From Wuchereria bancrofti (taxonomy: Eukaryota; Nematoda; Chromadorea; Rhabditida; Onchocercidae): a DNA stretch of 64,000 nucleotides. The position numbers were made by a program, and so were the translations under genes. Location of the stretch: the NCBI GenBank assembly GCA_005281725.1, contig SSBO01000004.1, positions 744,001 to 808,000 of the forward strand, given 5' to 3'. The notes under the pieces were generated by a model. It saw only the letters and a program-made list of their open reading frames with translations. It made no database searches and was not told the origin of the DNA. Shown piece after piece: positions 63,398 to 64,000 of the stretch (within the stretch, counting starts at the first letter, position 1; each line of letters begins with the position of its first letter).

Positions 63398-64000
63398 CTG
63401 CAAAAAATGGATGATATTGAAGTTATGAGTTACTGCTCAAAAATGAAATGATACGACAAAAATTATCAAAAGTAAATGTTAAAATTATCAAAAAAGCAAC
63501 TAAATGGGATGCCTATTTTTGTAATCCAGTATAAAAAAAATTCAATATTTGCACTTTCCAAGCATTCCTCTTCATCATTTAGATATCAGCTGACTCTTCA
63601 ATACTTTCCATTTTTTGCTCAGATTCACTAACTGTTTACCACTCAAGAATGCACTGATAATAGTTATCAGTGAGGATTACAATTAAATTTCAAATAAATT
63701 ATATTTATTCCTACATAAAGCTGCATTTCAACTGGACATGTCACCTGATCTTCAGCACTCCAATTCAAATGTAGACAACATCACAGTTTTATAATCTTCT
63801 ACTGTTTATTGATTTTTTTTCTACTGCTACCACCTATTATCCAAGTATCATCAAATAAAAAATCTTTTATTTACGGTTGAATTAAAACAAAAAACAGAAA
63901 TAAAGAAAGAAGATTGACTTCAGCATTTCACTTAATAAAATCCAATGTGGATTTACTTGATCTCGAATTAGATACAGGAAATGAATTCCATAAAAAGCAT
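63398..64000. other. 5' side of the visible ROR gene, intron
   Basis: The first visible ROR exon begins in phase 2, so at least one upstream exon with the signal peptide exists. I could not find it in these 600 bp; this is probably intron. Confidence 0.5.

Overview
This is an AT-rich animal genome segment, most likely from a filarial (spirurid) nematode. The evidence is a pepsin-inhibitor-type aspartyl protease inhibitor of the Ov33/Bm33 (aspin) kind, two adjacent SXP/RAL-2 secreted proteins, and genes cut into many short exons with T-rich TTTCAG/TTTTAG acceptors. Several ATGs lie only 0-7 nt behind an acceptor, as expected where mRNAs are trans-spliced. I see no bacterial operon, CRISPR array, rRNA or tRNA gene.

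Layout, left to right. (1) 2462-4916 (+): aspin/Ov33-like protease inhibitor, six exons, 234 aa, complete. (2) 5-14.4 kb: gene desert with a short C/A-rich island, CACGT-core repeats and two GC-richer blocks. (3) 15232-16117 (+): achaete-scute-type bHLH transcription factor, two exons, 206 aa, with a perfect 42-bp palindrome in its only intron. (4) 16.1-34 kb: mostly empty; a low-confidence secreted ORF near 23.3 kb and a low-confidence acidic, signal/TM-bearing model at 27.4-29.4 kb (-). (5) 34.1-40.2 kb (-): SXP/RAL-2 cluster, with two intact three-exon genes (153 and 155 aa) and a decayed middle exon of a third. (6) 45504-51742 (+): CAT-type SLC7 amino-acid transporter, 14 exons, 762 aa, all phases closing. 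(7) 52871-63397 (-): ROR-family receptor tyrosine kinase (C. elegans CAM-1 type), 18 exons seen, 1016 residues. It has Ig, Frizzled CRD, Kringle, TM, kinase and Ser/Thr-rich tail; the 5' end (signal peptide) lies beyond the window. The transporter and ROR genes converge tail to tail about 1.1 kb apart.

The genes do not form one pathway. Two developmental/neuronal regulators (bHLH, ROR) sit among secreted, host-interface proteins (aspin, SXP/RAL-2) and a nutrient transporter. No wholly new multi-gene system is evident. The most useful unusual items are: alternative C-termini and a possible Ig-less isoform of ROR; a candidate poison exon and a duplicated exon relic in the transporter; the SXP/RAL-2 pseudo-exon; the 42-bp palindrome; and a 150-bp foldback element in the ROR intron. 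All gene models were spliced by eye, checking GT/AG and phase, without alignment tools.
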